Positions 6,151 through 7,226 of a stretch of DNA of 7,226 bases are shown one piece after another. Positions within the stretch are counted from its first letter, which is position 1. The number at the start of each line of letters is the position of its first letter. This DNA is from JBBRGG01 sp038240875. Lineage in GTDB: Bacteria > Planctomycetota > Phycisphaerae > Phycisphaerales > UBA1924. The notes under the pieces are model-generated. The model was not told where the DNA came from, did no database searches, and worked only from the letters and a program-made list of their open reading frames with translations. The stretch spans positions 1 through 7,226 of the forward strand of contig JBBRGG010000185.1 of the NCBI GenBank assembly GCA_038240875.1, in the 5' to 3' direction. The position numbers and the translations under genes were made by a program.

Positions 6151-7161
6151 TCATAATACTTCAAGGCGAGCGGCAAAGAGTCCCGGGCCCATTGATTCGG
6201 GTTCGGGTGCGAGGGCTTCATAGTGGACAAGCTTTAAGCCAGCTTTGGTTGCCATCGCTTCGATCATTGGTGCGTCAAAGCCTTGGTGCTTATGGCCCAT
6301 GGTTCTGCGGTATTCATCGCGAGTGTGCCGCTGCATGTCAACGACGAGGGCGACGCCCCCGCCACGGAACGTACGAAGCACACGGCGGATCTCGGCAAGG
6401 GCACGCCAAGGTTCGTCAACGTGATGCAGCACAAGAACGCACGTCACCGCGTCAACGCTGGCGTCGGCGATGGGGAGGGTTTCGGTGCCGCCGAGCACGA
6501 AGCGGACTTTAGAAGAAATAATAGAAGGATCATTAGATGAGTTGTTGGTGCTGTTGTTTGGGGCATGGCTTTCGAGACGACGCTGGGCTGCTTCGAGCAT
6601 CGCGGTGGATTGGTCGATTGCGATCACTTCGGCGACGCGGGTTGCGAGCAGTTCTGCGGCGTTGCCCGTGCCGCACCCAACGTCGGCGATGACCCAATCG
6701 CGCGAGATGAGGTTGAGCATGGCTTCAGCGGTGAAGCGTGAGCCAAAGAGCTGCGTGCGAACCTGGTCCCACTCGCCGCCGAGACGGCCAAAGAAGGTCA
6801 CGCTGTCAGTACGACGTTCGGCAAGAACAGCCGCGATTCGACGCGAGTCTTCTGCGAGCTGGGCACCATCGACTGCGTGCACACGAACCGCCGACCAGAT
6901 GTCGCGCGCTTCAGGCGAGAGATCGTCCATGGCGACGCAGTAGAAGGTCGAAGGCCCTTCGGCTCGGCGAATGACCCAGCCGGCTTCGGCGAGGGACTTG
7001 AGGTGACGGCTGATGGTTGATTGAGGAAGCTGAACGACGCGGGCAACTTCGCCGACTGATAATTCGGCGGTTTCCAAGGCCGCCACGATCCGGAGGCGAA
7101 CCGGCTCGGCGAGTGCCGCGAGACGATCTGCGGTCGAAATGGAGGGGTCGGTTTTGGTCAT
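6151..7161 (-). CDS. SahR-like regulator: ArsR-family HTH fused to a methyltransferase-like domain
   Basis: A 336-residue protein. The N-terminal part (about 10-80) is an ArsR-type winged helix: ADRLAALAEPVRLRIVAAL, then the helix-turn-helix LSVGEVARVVQLPQSTISRHLKSL (35-57) and a wing WVIRRAEGPSTFY (62-74). A helical linker leads to a Rossmann methyltransferase-like domain from about 145 on, with motif I VIADVGCGTGN (157-167), VIAIDQSTAMLEAA (179-192), LPIADASVDAVTCVLVLHHV (229-248) and ALAEIRRVLR. This matches SahR of Proteobacteria, a repressor of SAM-cycle genes whose methylase-like domain senses SAH. Its place directly upstream of ahcY and metF supports that role. No metal-binding Cys pair of classic arsenic sensors is seen in the HTH (no ELCVCDL motif). 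ATG 7161 is used; the upstream GAAGAA is a weak ribosome site, and no better start is in frame. An Asn/Ser-rich insert lies at 202-217. Alternatives: an ArsR protein with an active UbiE/ArsM-like methyltransferase. I leave the symbol blank as function is inferred. Confidence 0.85.
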   Translation of the reverse strand: MTKTDPSISTADRLAALAEPVRLRIVAALETAELSVGEVARVVQLPQSTISRHLKSLAEAGWVIRRAEGPSTFYCVAMDDLSPEARDIWSAVRVHAVDGAQLAEDSRRIAAVLAERRTDSVTFFGRLGGEWDQVRTQLFGSRFTAEAMLNLISRDWVIADVGCGTGNAAELLATRVAEVIAIDQSTAMLEAAQRRLESHAPNNSTNNSSNDPSIISSKVRFVLGGTETLPIADASVDAVTCVLVLHHVDEPWRALAEIRRVLRTFRGGGVALVVDMQRHTRDEYRRTMGHKHQGFDAPMIEAMATKAGLKLVHYEALAPEPESMGPGLFAARLEVL

Positions 7162-7226
7162 TTCTTCGGTGGTGAAGGAGCACGACAGAGTTCGGCGATC
7201 GGGGATCTTTAACTGAGGAAGGTACG
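7162..7226 (-). other. upstream flank of the SahR-like gene
   Basis: 65 bp up to the window edge. I see GATC-GGG-GATC at 7197-7207, a short symmetrical element made from two GATC palindromes, but no clear promoter. The regulator's promoter and any autoregulatory operator may lie beyond the window. Confidence 0.3.

Overview
The window looks like an ordinary bacterial chromosome segment of moderately high GC. It carries housekeeping and sulfur/one-carbon genes, with no sign of phage, IS elements, CRISPR or tRNA/rRNA genes. The gene mix (rpmH with no rnpA directly downstream, a ComB-family phosphatase, a solitary atpD, a long-form ahcY) makes me lean towards Planctomycetota, possibly Phycisphaerae. 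That is an inference from protein flavour only and is low confidence.

The left half is read on the plus strand: rpmH (ribosomal protein L34, 69-209), about 350 bp of non-coding DNA rich in perfect hairpins and short tandem repeats, comB (2-phosphosulfolactate phosphatase family, 567-1499), and atpD (F1 ATP synthase beta subunit, 1657-3102). A strong stem-loop terminator at 3196-3230 closes this half and can also serve the convergent metF transcript. The atpD frame is conserved end to end but is broken at codon 200 by an in-frame TAA at 2254-2256. Its 5' and 3' parts also use clearly different Ala and Thr codons, and the switch lies next to the stop.

The right half is read on the minus strand: a regulator with an ArsR-type helix-turn-helix fused to a methyltransferase-like domain (6151-7161), ahcY (S-adenosylhomocysteine hydrolase, 4446-5957) and metF (methylenetetrahydrofolate reductase, 3333-4244). 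The two enzymes belong to the SAM cycle: AhcY removes SAH and releases homocysteine, and MetF makes the 5-methyl-THF that remethylates it. The regulator has the architecture described for SahR, the SAH-responsive repressor of SAM-cycle genes known from Proteobacteria, so this is probably a self-regulated methionine-cycle locus. The ~200-bp leaders of ahcY and metF hold hairpins, inverted repeats and direct repeats that could be operators or RNA control elements.

The points most worth a second look are the interrupted, possibly mosaic atpD, the SahR-like cluster with its structured leaders, and the structured intergenic region between rpmH and comB.
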